Shown: one piece after another, positions 1-6,494 of the stretch
Layout of the letters: the number at the start of each line of letters is the position of its first letter
Numbering within the stretch: position 1 is the first letter of the stretch
Assembly: GCA_023255355.1 (NCBI GenBank)
Contig: JALRIU010000137.1
Span: forward strand, 1-7,590
Source: Pseudomonadales bacterium
GTDB lineage: Bacteria > Pseudomonadota > Gammaproteobacteria > Pseudomonadales > JAHEIH01
DNA: 7,590 nucleotides
Direction: 5' to 3'
The notes under the pieces: generated by a model
Databases searched by the model: none
Seen by the model: the letters and a program-made list of their open reading frames with translations, nothing else
What the model was told of the DNA's origin: nothing
Made by a program: the position numbers and the translations under genes

Positions 1-37
1 ATCTTCTAAAGTATTTATTGTGAGTCTGATTCTAATA

Positions 38-64
38 AAAAAGGTGCCATAAAAGCACCTTTTT
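38..64 (-). terminator. Intrinsic terminator after the ferredoxin reductase gene
   Basis: A perfect 10-bp inverted repeat (38-47 with 55-64) has a GGTGC/GCACC core, an A/T-rich base and a 7-base loop. It begins two bases beyond the reductase stop codon. Read on the minus strand the hairpin is followed by a run of T, as expected of a rho-independent terminator. The A/T flanks are symmetrical, so it could also stop transcripts arriving from the left on the plus strand. It closes the leftward gene block. Confidence 0.85.
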
Positions 65-66
65 AA

Positions 67-1287
67 TCACGATAGCCACTGATTGGGCTCTATACTCGTG
101 TCGAGGAGTTTGCCTCGGTCCACCTCAAGCCCTTGAGTGAGAACTCTGCGTAGGACCATATACTCTTTGGGTTGGTTAATACAGTCAGCCGCGAGTAATT
201 TTCCATTACCAAAATAGAAGGCACAAAAGTTACGCCCGCTGTCGATATCGCCACGGATCAAAACCTCGTCAAATCCTTGGGAGAGACCCACAATTTGAAG
301 TTTGACATCGTATTGATCTGACCAAAACCAAGGTAAGGCGTTGTAGGGTTCGCTTTTGTTACAAATTGATTTAGCGACGATAGTGCCTTGATCGTTGGCA
401 TTTTGCACAGATTCGAGACGAATAAAACGATCGTAAATCGGATTGAAGTGGAAACTACAGTCGCCAACAGCGTATATGTCAGGGTCATTGGTTTGACCAC
501 ATTCGTTAACTTTTATGCCGTTCTCAATGGTCAGTTCCGCGGCTTCAGCGAGCTCTGTATTTGGAATTACGCCTACACCTATAATGACCAGGTCTGCATC
601 AATTTGGCTGCCATCAGCCAAAGTAACACCTTTAACGGTAGTCTCTCCATCGATACTCGCAAGCTGTGCATCGCAACGAATATCGACACCTTCTTCACTA
701 TGAATGCGTGCATAGAAGTTTGAAATTTGTTCAGACGTTACCCTTTGCAAGATACGTGGCATAGCCTCTAACAGTGTCACCCCTACACCAAGTTTTCTAA
801 GTGAAGCGGCTGTTTCAAGTCCGATATAGCCGCCGCCAACGATCACTGCATGTTTACCTTCACTAATCGAACCTTTGATCGCTTGGACATCAGCCATATC
901 ACGTAGGTAAAAAACATTACTTAACTCGCTACCAGGGAACGGAATTTTACGTGCGCGGGCCCCTGTAGCAAGAACTAACTTATCATAGGCTAAGACATCA
1001 CCATTGCTTAATGTCACAGTTTTGTCTGTGCGTTGAATGCTAGCAACGGCAGTATTCAAGCGTACATTAATATTTTGTTTTTCATAAAAGGCCGCCGGAC
1101 GAATAAATAGAGATTCTTCTGATTTGACGCCAGATAGAAAATCTTTTGAAAGTGGCGGGCGATGATAGGGTAAAAAGGCCTCATTAGAAATCATGGTGAC
1201 TTCTCCTTCAAAACCCTGGGTTCGAAGCGCAGCAGCGACTTGTCCGCCAGCGTGACTGCCACCAATAATGATGCATTGATTAGACAT
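67..1287 (-). CDS. FAD-dependent NAD(P)H:ferredoxin reductase, putidaredoxin/rhodocoxin-reductase type
   Basis: This 406-residue protein is a complete pyridine nucleotide-disulphide oxidoreductase fold, the normal length for class reductases such as CamA and ThcD. The FAD site is the N-terminal GGSHAGG (residues 9-15), followed by RPPLSK (43-48) and the ATGAR segment (107-111). The NAD(P)H site is VGGGYIGLE (150-158), and the second FAD motif is YAVGDC (272-277). A WFWSDQY segment (320-326) opens the C-terminal domain typical of reductases that dock a [2Fe-2S] ferredoxin. No redox-active CxxC pair is present, so it is not a thioredoxin-reductase-like enzyme. It should pass electrons from NAD(P)H to a ferredoxin, and the obvious partner is the one encoded at 4757-5077. 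The ATG start has the SD GGAG six bases upstream. A hairpin and five Ts lie immediately before that SD. The natural electron acceptor beyond the ferredoxin is unknown; a cytochrome P450 is the usual one for this family. Confidence 0.92.
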   Translation of the reverse strand: MSNQCIIIGGSHAGGQVAAALRTQGFEGEVTMISNEAFLPYHRPPLSKDFLSGVKSEESLFIRPAAFYEKQNINVRLNTAVASIQRTDKTVTLSNGDVLAYDKLVLATGARARKIPFPGSELSNVFYLRDMADVQAIKGSISEGKHAVIVGGGYIGLETAASLRKLGVGVTLLEAMPRILQRVTSEQISNFYARIHSEEGVDIRCDAQLASIDGETTVKGVTLADGSQIDADLVIIGVGVIPNTELAEAAELTIENGIKVNECGQTNDPDIYAVGDCSFHFNPIYDRFIRLESVQNANDQGTIVAKSICNKSEPYNALPWFWSDQYDVKLQIVGLSQGFDEVLIRGDIDSGRNFCAFYFGNGKLLAADCINQPKEYMVLRRVLTQGLEVDRGKLLDTSIEPNQWLS

Positions 1288-1299
1288 AACTAACTCCAG

Positions 1300-1324
1300 A
1301 AAAATGGCGCCCTAGAGGCGCCAT
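1300..1324 (-). terminator. Short terminator-like hairpin between ETF-QO and the reductase
   Basis: A perfect 8-bp stem, ATGGCGCC (1304-1311) with its complement (1317-1324), encloses a 5-base loop. On the minus strand five Ts follow (1304-1300). It starts four bases past the ETF-QO stop, and its T-run ends next to the reductase SD (1294-1299). The stem is strong but the T-run is short, so partial termination or transcript 3'-end stabilisation is more likely than complete stopping. Confidence 0.6.
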
Positions 1325-1328
1325 GGAT

Positions 1329-2978
1329 TTACATATTAGGATAATTAGGGCCGCCAAGGCCTTCTGGTGTGACCCATACAATGTTTTGGGTCGGATCTTT
1401 GATATCGCAGGTTTTACAGTGCACACAGTTCTGACCGTTGATTTGGAAACGTTTATCACCGTTTGCCTCTTCTACAATCTCATACACGCCAGCAGGACAA
1501 TAGCGCTGGGCAGGTTCATCAAATAGTGGCAGATTGTGCGCTAAAGGTACATTGGCGTCCTTCAGCGTGAGGTGGCAAGGTTGGTCTTCTTCGTGGTTGG
1601 TATTCGAGAGGAATACTGAAGAAAGTCGATCAAAGCTGATCTTGCCATCGGGTTTTGGATAATCAATTTTTGGACAGTCGGCTGCTTTTTTAAGCATTGT
1701 ATGATCAGGTTTTGGATCGCTAAATGTCCAGGGTAATGCACCATTAAAGATGTTTAAGTCAATAAAGGCATAGGCTGATCCAATAAGGTTGCCAAACTTA
1801 TGCTGTGCCGGGCCAAAGTTACGTTGTGTATGTAGCTCTTTATAGGCCCAGCTTGCATTGAAGGCCGCGTCATAATCAAGTTCAGCGCCGGTTTTTCCTT
1901 CAGCAAACCCCTGCATGATGACTTCTGCAGCAACAAGACCTGATTTCATGGCAGTGTGACTGCCTTTGATTTTGGCAAAGTTCAAGGTACCTGCATCACA
2001 ACCAATCAATAAACCGCCAGGGAAGGACATTTTAGGCAGGGCTTGGATGCCGCCCTTAGCAATGGCACGAGCGCCATAAGAAAGACGCTTGCCGCCTTCA
2101 AGGTATTTGGCAATCACTGGATGGTGCTTGTAACGTTGGAATTCTTCAAATGGGCTAACGTGTGGGTTGCTGTAGCAAAGATCGGTAATTAAACCGATAG
2201 ACACTTGGTTGTCTTCGATATGATACATGAAAGAGCCACCAAGCGAGCCGCTTTCAGCCAAAGGCCAACCAGCAGTGTGAACCACCAAGCCTTGCTCGTG
2301 TTTGTCTGCTGGGATTTCCCAAATTTCTTTGATGCCGATACCGTAGTGCTGAGATTCTTTGCCCGCATTGAGGTCGTATTTGTCCATCAATTGTTTGCCT
2401 AAATGACCGCGGCAGCCCTCAGCAAAAAGGGTGTATTTGGCGTGCAATTCCATGCCAGGCATATAGCTATCTTTGGGTTGGCCATCTGCGCCAACACCCA
2501 TGTCGCCTGTTGCAATACCCTTAACGCTGCCATCTTCGTGGTAGAGGATCTCAGCGGCTGCAAAACCAGGGTAAACTTCAACGCCCAAGCCTTCCGCTTG
2601 TTCTGCTAACCAACGGCAAAGATTACCCAAGCTAATAATGTAGTTGCCCTCGTTGTGCATGGTTTTAGGGACAAACAAGTTAGGCACTTTGATAGTAGAA
2701 GTTGCACTGCGGAAGAGATGGATCTCATCACGTTTAACAGCAGTGTTAAGCGGGGCGCCGAGTTCTTGCCAATTGGGAAACAGTTCATTTAGGGCGCGCG
2801 GCTCGAAAACAGCACCAGAAAGAATATGTGCGCCAACTTCAGAACCTTTTTCAACCACACATACAGTGATTTCTTGTTCTTGCTCTGCAGCTAGTTGCAT
2901 AATGCGACATGCGGCGGAAAGACCTGAAGGGCCTGCACCAACGATGACAACATCAAATTCCATTGATTCGCGTTCCAC
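1329..2978 (-). CDS. Electron transfer flavoprotein-ubiquinone oxidoreductase (ETF-QO)
   Basis: The 549-residue product is full length for bacterial ETF-QO. This is an inner-membrane-associated FAD and [4Fe-4S] enzyme that takes electrons from reduced ETF, loaded by acyl-CoA and related dehydrogenases, and reduces ubiquinone. The FAD-binding motif is GAGPSG (residues 14-19), followed by the family stretch VEKGSEVGAHILSGAVFEPR. The C-terminal ferredoxin-like domain carries the four cluster cysteines Cys494, Cys518, Cys521 and Cys524 (CVHCKTC), and the protein ends GGPNYPNM as Pseudomonas-type enzymes do. The start chosen is GTG at 2978, because GAGGA (2986-2990) lies seven bases upstream and the leader MERESMEF is typical of homologues. 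An ATG at 2963 would sit 22 bases from that SD. No etfA/etfB genes lie in the window, so ETF must be encoded elsewhere. The neighbours suggest it serves an acyl-CoA oxidation route. Confidence 0.97.
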   Translation of the reverse strand: MERESMEFDVVIVGAGPSGLSAACRIMQLAAEQEQEITVCVVEKGSEVGAHILSGAVFEPRALNELFPNWQELGAPLNTAVKRDEIHLFRSATSTIKVPNLFVPKTMHNEGNYIISLGNLCRWLAEQAEGLGVEVYPGFAAAEILYHEDGSVKGIATGDMGVGADGQPKDSYMPGMELHAKYTLFAEGCRGHLGKQLMDKYDLNAGKESQHYGIGIKEIWEIPADKHEQGLVVHTAGWPLAESGSLGGSFMYHIEDNQVSIGLITDLCYSNPHVSPFEEFQRYKHHPVIAKYLEGGKRLSYGARAIAKGGIQALPKMSFPGGLLIGCDAGTLNFAKIKGSHTAMKSGLVAAEVIMQGFAEGKTGAELDYDAAFNASWAYKELHTQRNFGPAQHKFGNLIGSAYAFIDLNIFNGALPWTFSDPKPDHTMLKKAADCPKIDYPKPDGKISFDRLSSVFLSNTNHEEDQPCHLTLKDANVPLAHNLPLFDEPAQRYCPAGVYEIVEEANGDKRFQINGQNCVHCKTCDIKDPTQNIVWVTPEGLGGPNYPNM

Positions 2979-2985
2979 GATAGTT

Positions 2986-2990
2986 TCCTC
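2986..2990 (-). promoter_or_regulatory. Shine-Dalgarno site that fixes the ETF-QO GTG start
   Basis: Read on the minus strand this is GAGGA inside AAAGAGGAAAC, seven bases before the GTG at 2978. That is normal spacing for GTG and too far for the in-frame ATG at 2963. It is the reason for the longer 549-residue call. Confidence 0.75.
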
Positions 2991-3026
2991 TTTAATTTGT
3001 TTTAATTTACAGCCAAATATAATACT

Positions 3027-3079
3027 AAAAAAATTGCTTATCGCCCATGGTCAATTGTGAACCGAAGTAGGGCATAAGC
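3027..3079 (-). terminator. Intrinsic terminator after the short-chain dehydrogenase gene
   Basis: On the minus strand GCTTATGCCC (3079-3070) pairs with GGGCGATAAGC (3046-3036), giving ten base pairs with one bulged G at 3042. The loop is 23 bases. Two As (3035-3034) and then seven Ts (3033-3027) follow directly. The hairpin begins 13 bases beyond the dehydrogenase stop. It separates that gene from ETF-QO, whose start is about 50 bases further on, so ETF-QO probably has its own promoter or depends on read-through. I could not pick out a convincing promoter in the remaining bases. Confidence 0.7.
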
Positions 3080-3092
3080 GACGTTTTGGTAT

Positions 3093-3863
3093 TTATTTGG
3101 GTTGCATTCTTAAACCTGCATCCATGCGTATACATTCGCCGTTAATATAATCATTTTCAATGATCGATTTCATCATGTGGGCTATATCTGAGGCCTTGCC
3201 TAAGCGTTGCGGGAACAACGGTGTTTTGCTTAGTGATTCGACAACTGGTGGCGGCAACTGTTCAAACATCGGTGTGTGAATAAGACCTGGCGCAACAGTA
3301 TTAACGCGAATGCCAAAACTTGCTAAATCACGAGCAACTGGCAGGGTTAGGCCAACAATACCGCCTTTGCTAGCACTGTAAGCTGCTTGGCCCATTTGTC
3401 CTTCGTAGGCGGCTACCGAGGCCGTATTAATGATAACGCCGCGGCTACCATCTTCATCGACTGGGGTATTTTTAGCCATTTGCTCAGCACAAAGACGCAA
3501 CACATTAAATGTGCCTGTTAGGTTGATATCGATCGTTTTTTTCCAGAGATCGAGCGGAAATGCACCTTCGCGACCTACCGTTTTGCTGCCAGTGGCAATG
3601 CCTGCACAATTGATGCAAATATGTATTGCTCCAAATGCTGCCATGGTTTTTTCAATGCCTGCGCTGACAGACTCTTCGCTGGTTACATCGACCTGACAGT
3701 AGATAACGTTATCGCCAAGTTCAGCTGCACAAGCTTCTCCCGCGGTTTGGTTCACATCAAAAATGGCCGCTTTTGCACCATTAGCTACCAAGGTTCGCAT
3801 AACCTCATTACCCATGCCAGAGGCTGCGCCAGTGACTACGGCGACTTTATCTTTAATTTGCAT
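3093..3863 (-). CDS. HSD10-like short-chain dehydrogenase, probable 3-hydroxyacyl-CoA dehydrogenase
   Basis: This is a classical short-chain dehydrogenase/reductase of 256 residues, the usual length. The nucleotide-binding TGAASGMG is at residues 11-18, and Asp36 at the end of the second strand favours NAD over NADP. An NCAG segment at 85-88 stands where NNAG is usual. The catalytic set is complete: Asn114, Ser149, Tyr162 and Lys166 (YSASK). The C-terminal IRMDAGLRMQP resembles type 2 3-hydroxyacyl-CoA dehydrogenases (HSD17B10 group). That group oxidises 3-hydroxyacyl-CoAs, 2-methyl-3-hydroxybutyryl-CoA from isoleucine, and some hydroxysteroids. The ATG start has AAGGAA (3869-3874) five bases upstream. 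Only 12 bases separate it from the crotonase gene, so the two are surely co-transcribed and likely catalyse consecutive steps. The fold assignment is secure. The exact substrate is inferred and could be a fatty, branched or steroid-side-chain acyl-CoA. Confidence 0.9.
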   Translation of the reverse strand: MQIKDKVAVVTGAASGMGNEVMRTLVANGAKAAIFDVNQTAGEACAAELGDNVIYCQVDVTSEESVSAGIEKTMAAFGAIHICINCAGIATGSKTVGREGAFPLDLWKKTIDINLTGTFNVLRLCAEQMAKNTPVDEDGSRGVIINTASVAAYEGQMGQAAYSASKGGIVGLTLPVARDLASFGIRVNTVAPGLIHTPMFEQLPPPVVESLSKTPLFPQRLGKASDIAHMMKSIIENDYINGECIRMDAGLRMQPK

Positions 3864-3875
3864 TGCTGTTCCTTG

Positions 3876-4667
3876 TTATTTTCCGGTGAATTGGGGTTTT
3901 TGTCGATTAAGAAAGGCGTCGACACCTATTTTAAAGTCATTGCTATCGATGCACTGTTTAAAGGCAGCTCGTTCAGCATCCAATTGACTTTGTAAATCGT
4001 TATTTAGGGCGCTTTTAGCGAGCGCTTTGAATTGAGCAAAAGCAACACTTGGTCCCTGAGCCATTTTTGCTACGAGTTTATCTGTTTCGGATTTAAGTTC
4101 GTCGTCGGCGACAATTTTGGTGATTAACCCGTTTTGTAAAGCTTGTTCTGCGCTCCATGATTCGCCAAGGTACATCATTGCAGCTAAGTTCTTTGCACCA
4201 ATTTTACGGGTTAAATTCCAGCTGCCGCCACAATCGGGGACTGCCGCAACTTGGTTGTAGGCGAGCACATATTTAGCGCTCTGTGTTGAAATGACGACAT
4301 CACAAGCCGCGACTATACTGAGACCTGCGCCCGCAGCTGCGCCAGCTACGCTGCCAACTACTGGAACACTTATGTCGTGCATGAGGTTGACGAAGATGTC
4401 GAGAGGGTCGAGTAATTGATCTAAAAAGACCTTGGCGTTGTCGTAGTCATTTTTGAAGCCCGCTAAATCGCCGCCTGCAACAAACGCTCGGCCATTGGCT
4501 TCAAGGAGGATGACTTTCAGGTTGTCTGAATTCTTCATTGCTAACATAGCGTCGGCTAAGCCATTAGCGGTAGCAACGTCGATAGCATTCAGCACGTCTG
4601 GACGGTTCATCGTAATGGTACCGATACCGGTCGTATCATCGATGTTGTAAAGCACGGCTTGGTTCAT
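3876..4667 (-). CDS. Enoyl-CoA hydratase/isomerase family protein (crotonase fold)
   Basis: The 263-residue product has the normal crotonase length. The first oxyanion-hole segment is AFVAGGDL (61-68), and the second is the glycine/alanine-rich VAGAAAGAGLS (107-117) followed by ACDVV. The two glutamates that activate water in classical enoyl-CoA hydratase are not where expected: by hand alignment Ser117 and Tyr137 or its neighbours occupy those places. The segment VPDCGGSWNLTRKIG (143-157) instead resembles PaaG-like isomerases and related crotonases, in which an aspartate acts (here Asp145). A double-bond isomerase or another crotonase reaction is therefore as likely as hydration. The ATG start has a strong SD AAGGGGG (4674-4680) six bases upstream. 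It lies 12 bases before the short-chain dehydrogenase gene and about 90 bases after the ferredoxin gene, with a terminator in between. Confidence 0.9.
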   Translation of the reverse strand: MNQAVLYNIDDTTGIGTITMNRPDVLNAIDVATANGLADAMLAMKNSDNLKVILLEANGRAFVAGGDLAGFKNDYDNAKVFLDQLLDPLDIFVNLMHDISVPVVGSVAGAAAGAGLSIVAACDVVISTQSAKYVLAYNQVAAVPDCGGSWNLTRKIGAKNLAAMMYLGESWSAEQALQNGLITKIVADDELKSETDKLVAKMAQGPSVAFAQFKALAKSALNNDLQSQLDAERAAFKQCIDSNDFKIGVDAFLNRQKPQFTGK

Positions 4668-4672
4668 GCTGA

Positions 4673-4710
4673 ACCCCCTTGTATGTTTGCTATTAATAAA
4701 AAAAGGGGGT
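4673..4710 (-). promoter_or_regulatory. Possible SD-sequestering hairpin before the crotonase gene
   Basis: On the minus strand ACCCCCTT (4710-4703) is an exact 8-bp complement of AAGGGGGT (4680-4673), which contains the crotonase SD. The enclosed loop is 22 bases. The same C-run forms the 3' arm of the upstream terminator hairpin, so the two structures exclude each other. That RNA pairing controls translation is my inference from complementarity only; runs of G and C can pair by chance. Confidence 0.35.
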
Positions 4711-4731
4711 ATCTGGTTAATACTCCCTTTT
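4698..4731 (-). terminator. Intrinsic terminator after the ferredoxin gene
   Basis: A 12-bp stem (4701-4712 with 4720-4731) around a 7-base loop has a single C-A mismatch on the minus-strand RNA. Seven Ts (4704-4698) follow in that direction, partly shared with the base of the stem. It lies 25 bases beyond the ferredoxin stop codon. It should give a short ferredoxin-only transcript, with some read-through into the crotonase gene. Confidence 0.7.
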
Positions 4732-4756
4732 CTTTAGAAGGTTGTGACAGACGTTA

Positions 4757-5077
4757 TTAGTATTGCGAGGCAGGCAATTTAACAACCATACCATCTAGGT
4801 CTGCAGTAATTTGAACCTGACAGCTCAAGCGGCTGTTGTCTTGAGGGTCCATTGCAAACTCGATCATTGATTGTTCAACATCGCCGGCTGCTGGAATTTT
4901 GTCGAGATAGTTTTCATCAATATAACAGTGGCAAGTCGCACAACTGCAAGCGCCACCACATTCGGCAAGAATACCGTCGATACCATTATCAACTGCAGCT
5001 TGCATAATTGATGTACCTTCAGCGGCTTCGACTTCGAATTGTGAGCCGTCGGCGTTTTGGAAAATAATTTTAGTCAC
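4757..5077 (-). CDS. [2Fe-2S] ferredoxin, adrenodoxin/putidaredoxin type
   Basis: This is a 106-residue soluble ferredoxin, the typical size for the class. The cluster ligands are Cys40, Cys46, Cys49 and Cys86, giving C-X5-C-X2-C-X36-C as in putidaredoxin and adrenodoxin; Cys44 and Cys51 are extra. The acidic region after the cluster loop (DENYLDK and following) is the usual docking surface for reductase and oxygenase. It should carry single electrons from the FAD reductase at 67-1287 to an unidentified acceptor, most often a cytochrome P450 in this family. The start is GTG, with the SD GGGGA (5084-5088) six bases upstream and no better ATG nearby. It is the first gene of the leftward block and faces the divergent control region. 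ISC-type Fdx for Fe-S assembly has a similar fold, but no isc genes are adjacent and a reductase lies in the same block, so an oxygenase-type role is preferred. Confidence 0.93.
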   Translation of the reverse strand: MTKIIFQNADGSQFEVEAAEGTSIMQAAVDNGIDGILAECGGACSCATCHCYIDENYLDKIPAAGDVEQSMIEFAMDPQDNSRLSCQVQITADLDGMVVKLPASQY

Positions 5078-5312
5078 GTTTCTTCCCCATAGATATGTTT
5101 ATAAAGATTTTAAAAAAGCACAGCAGTTTAACCTGTTTATTTTGGGATATTCAATAAAATTGAGTCGCAATACATATTTTAAAATGGATCTGCAAAGTGA
5201 ACATTTATCGACGTCTTTTGTTGAAAACTGTCAGATTAGATTTTCGGCATTGGTGACATCTTAAGAGCATGTTATAAAGTTACATTGAGTGAAACCTTTT
5301 AGGAGTTAAGTA
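5078..5312. promoter_or_regulatory. Divergent control region between the leftward and rightward blocks
   Basis: These 235 bases lie between the two divergent start codons, contain no credible gene and are clearly AT-rich. Two short palindromes stand out: TCAAT-AAA-ATTGA (5151-5163) and the perfect 10-base ATTTTAAAAT (5176-5185). Either could be an operator half or simply AT-rich promoter DNA. A leftward promoter must lie here for the ferredoxin gene, but I found no hexamer pair good enough to call. Confidence 0.5.
5250..5278 (+). promoter_or_regulatory. Candidate sigma-70 promoter for the dehydrogenase/ThuA pair
   Basis: TTGGTG (5250-5255) and TATAAA (5273-5278) are separated by 17 bases and lie 34 bases before the ATG at 5313. 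The -10 matches well; the -35 matches only in TTG. The prediction is from sequence alone. Confidence 0.35.
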
Positions 5313-6470
5313 ATGGCAAAAGTACGAATGGGTATGGTCGGTGGTGGCGAAGGTGCATTCATCGGTCAAGTGCATCGCATGGCGGCTGCAATCGATGGTG
5401 AAATCGAATTAGTTTGTGGTGCCTTCAGCAGCAACGAAGCGCGTTCTAAACGTTCAGGCGAGGCCCTGCACCTGGATCCATCTCGTGTTTATGGAAGTTA
5501 TCAAGAAATGATGACTGCCGAGGCTGCACTTCCTGCTGATCAGCGCATGCAGTTTGTTGCCATCGTAACTCCCAATCATATGCATTTTCCTGTTGCTGAA
5601 GCGGCCCTAAAAGCCGGTTTTCATGTCCTTTCAGACAAGCCTGCTACCTTTAATTTGGCTGAAGCGCTTGAGCTGCGTGATATCGTGCAACAAACCAATA
5701 AGCTTTATGGTCTGACACATACTTATACAGGCTATCCGCTTGTGAAAGAGGCAAAACAACGTTGCGCTGCTGGAGATCTTGGTCAAATTCGTAAGATCGT
5801 TGTTGAGTACCCTCAAGGTTGGTTGGCTGCTAAAGAAGAGGCTGGTGATAACAAGCAGGCGGCTTGGCGTTTAGATCCTAAACAGGCGGGTATCAGCAGT
5901 TGTATGGGTGATATAGGCGTTCACGCTGCTAATTTAGCTGAATACGTATCTGGACTTAAAATCAGTCAAATGTGCGCTGATTTAACTGCTTTTGTGGATG
6001 GTCGTACCCTAGATGACGATGGTTCTATCTTGTTGCGTTTTGATAACGGTGCCAAGGGCGTATTGATGGCCAGCCAAGTCAGTGTTGGCGAAGAAAATGC
6101 GATTCGCTTGCGAATATATGGTGAAAATGGTGGGTTGGAATGGAACCAACAAGAGCCAAACACGCTCTGGTTGAAATATAACGATCAACCTACGCAAATG
6201 TTACGAACTGGTATGGGCTATCTAGGTGCACTTGCTGCGGCTAATACCCGAACTCCAGCGGGACACCCCGAAGGTTATTTAGAAGCGTTTGCAAACATAT
6301 ATATGGCTTTTGCCGATAAAATTCGCGCCACTGACGAGGGCGTGCCGGCCTCAATTCGTGCAAATGATTGTCCCGGTATCGACGAAGCTGTGCGCGGTAT
6401 GGCATTTATCGAATTAGCAGTTGCCGCCAGTGCCAGTGATGTTAAATGGCACACGTTAGAAAACCATTAA
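5313..6470 (+). CDS. Gfo/Idh/MocA-family NAD(P)-dependent oxidoreductase, probable sugar dehydrogenase
   Basis: This is a 385-residue cytoplasmic protein, with no signal peptide and a normal family length. The N-terminal Rossmann domain has GGGEGAFIG (residues 10-18), the TPNHMHFP segment (86-93) and SDKP (107-110), in which Lys109 is the family's catalytic/cofactor lysine. The motif usually reads EKP, so Asp is a small departure. The second domain contains GDIGVH (199-204), with Asp200 and His204 in the place of the substrate-binding/catalytic pair. Enzymes of this family oxidise or reduce a hydroxyl on sugars, inositols or sugar conjugates. The ATG start has AGGAG seven bases upstream. A ThuA-like gene follows after 24 bases, so the pair is surely one transcript. 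This recalls ThuB/ThuA of rhizobia, which act on trehalose and related disaccharides by 3-keto chemistry. The family is certain; the substrate is not. Confidence 0.93.
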   Translation: MAKVRMGMVGGGEGAFIGQVHRMAAAIDGEIELVCGAFSSNEARSKRSGEALHLDPSRVYGSYQEMMTAEAALPADQRMQFVAIVTPNHMHFPVAEAALKAGFHVLSDKPATFNLAEALELRDIVQQTNKLYGLTHTYTGYPLVKEAKQRCAAGDLGQIRKIVVEYPQGWLAAKEEAGDNKQAAWRLDPKQAGISSCMGDIGVHAANLAEYVSGLKISQMCADLTAFVDGRTLDDDGSILLRFDNGAKGVLMASQVSVGEENAIRLRIYGENGGLEWNQQEPNTLWLKYNDQPTQMLRTGMGYLGALAAANTRTPAGHPEGYLEAFANIYMAFADKIRATDEGVPASIRANDCPGIDEAVRGMAFIELAVAASASDVKWHTLENH

Positions 6471-6494
6471 TCTAAGTATTACTAAGGAATAACA

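Noticed and set aside
1..37. Possible end of a gene entering from the left
   Set aside because: These 37 bases are AT-rich, with no coding signal that can be assessed at this length.
388..723. Plus-strand open frame of 111 codons opposite the reductase gene
   Set aside because: It overlaps a complete, motif-confirmed reductase on the other strand and encodes nothing recognisable.
3000..3056. Promoter for ETF-QO using TTGACC (minus strand) as the -35
   Set aside because: The -35 hexamer is good, but no acceptable -10 lies 16-18 bases away and the hexamer falls in the loop of the terminator hairpin.
2644..3060. Plus-strand open frame of 138 codons opposite the start of ETF-QO
   Set aside because: It is antisense to a certain gene, has no family resemblance or SD, and its composition is that of a reversed coding strand.
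3621..3995. Plus-strand open frame of 124 codons spanning the crotonase/dehydrogenase junction
   Set aside because: It is antisense to the ends of two confirmed genes and lacks any SD or recognisable motif.
5313..6470. Naming the dehydrogenase thuB
   Set aside because: Only family motifs and the ThuA-like neighbour support it; the exported partner and unknown substrate make a specific symbol unsafe.
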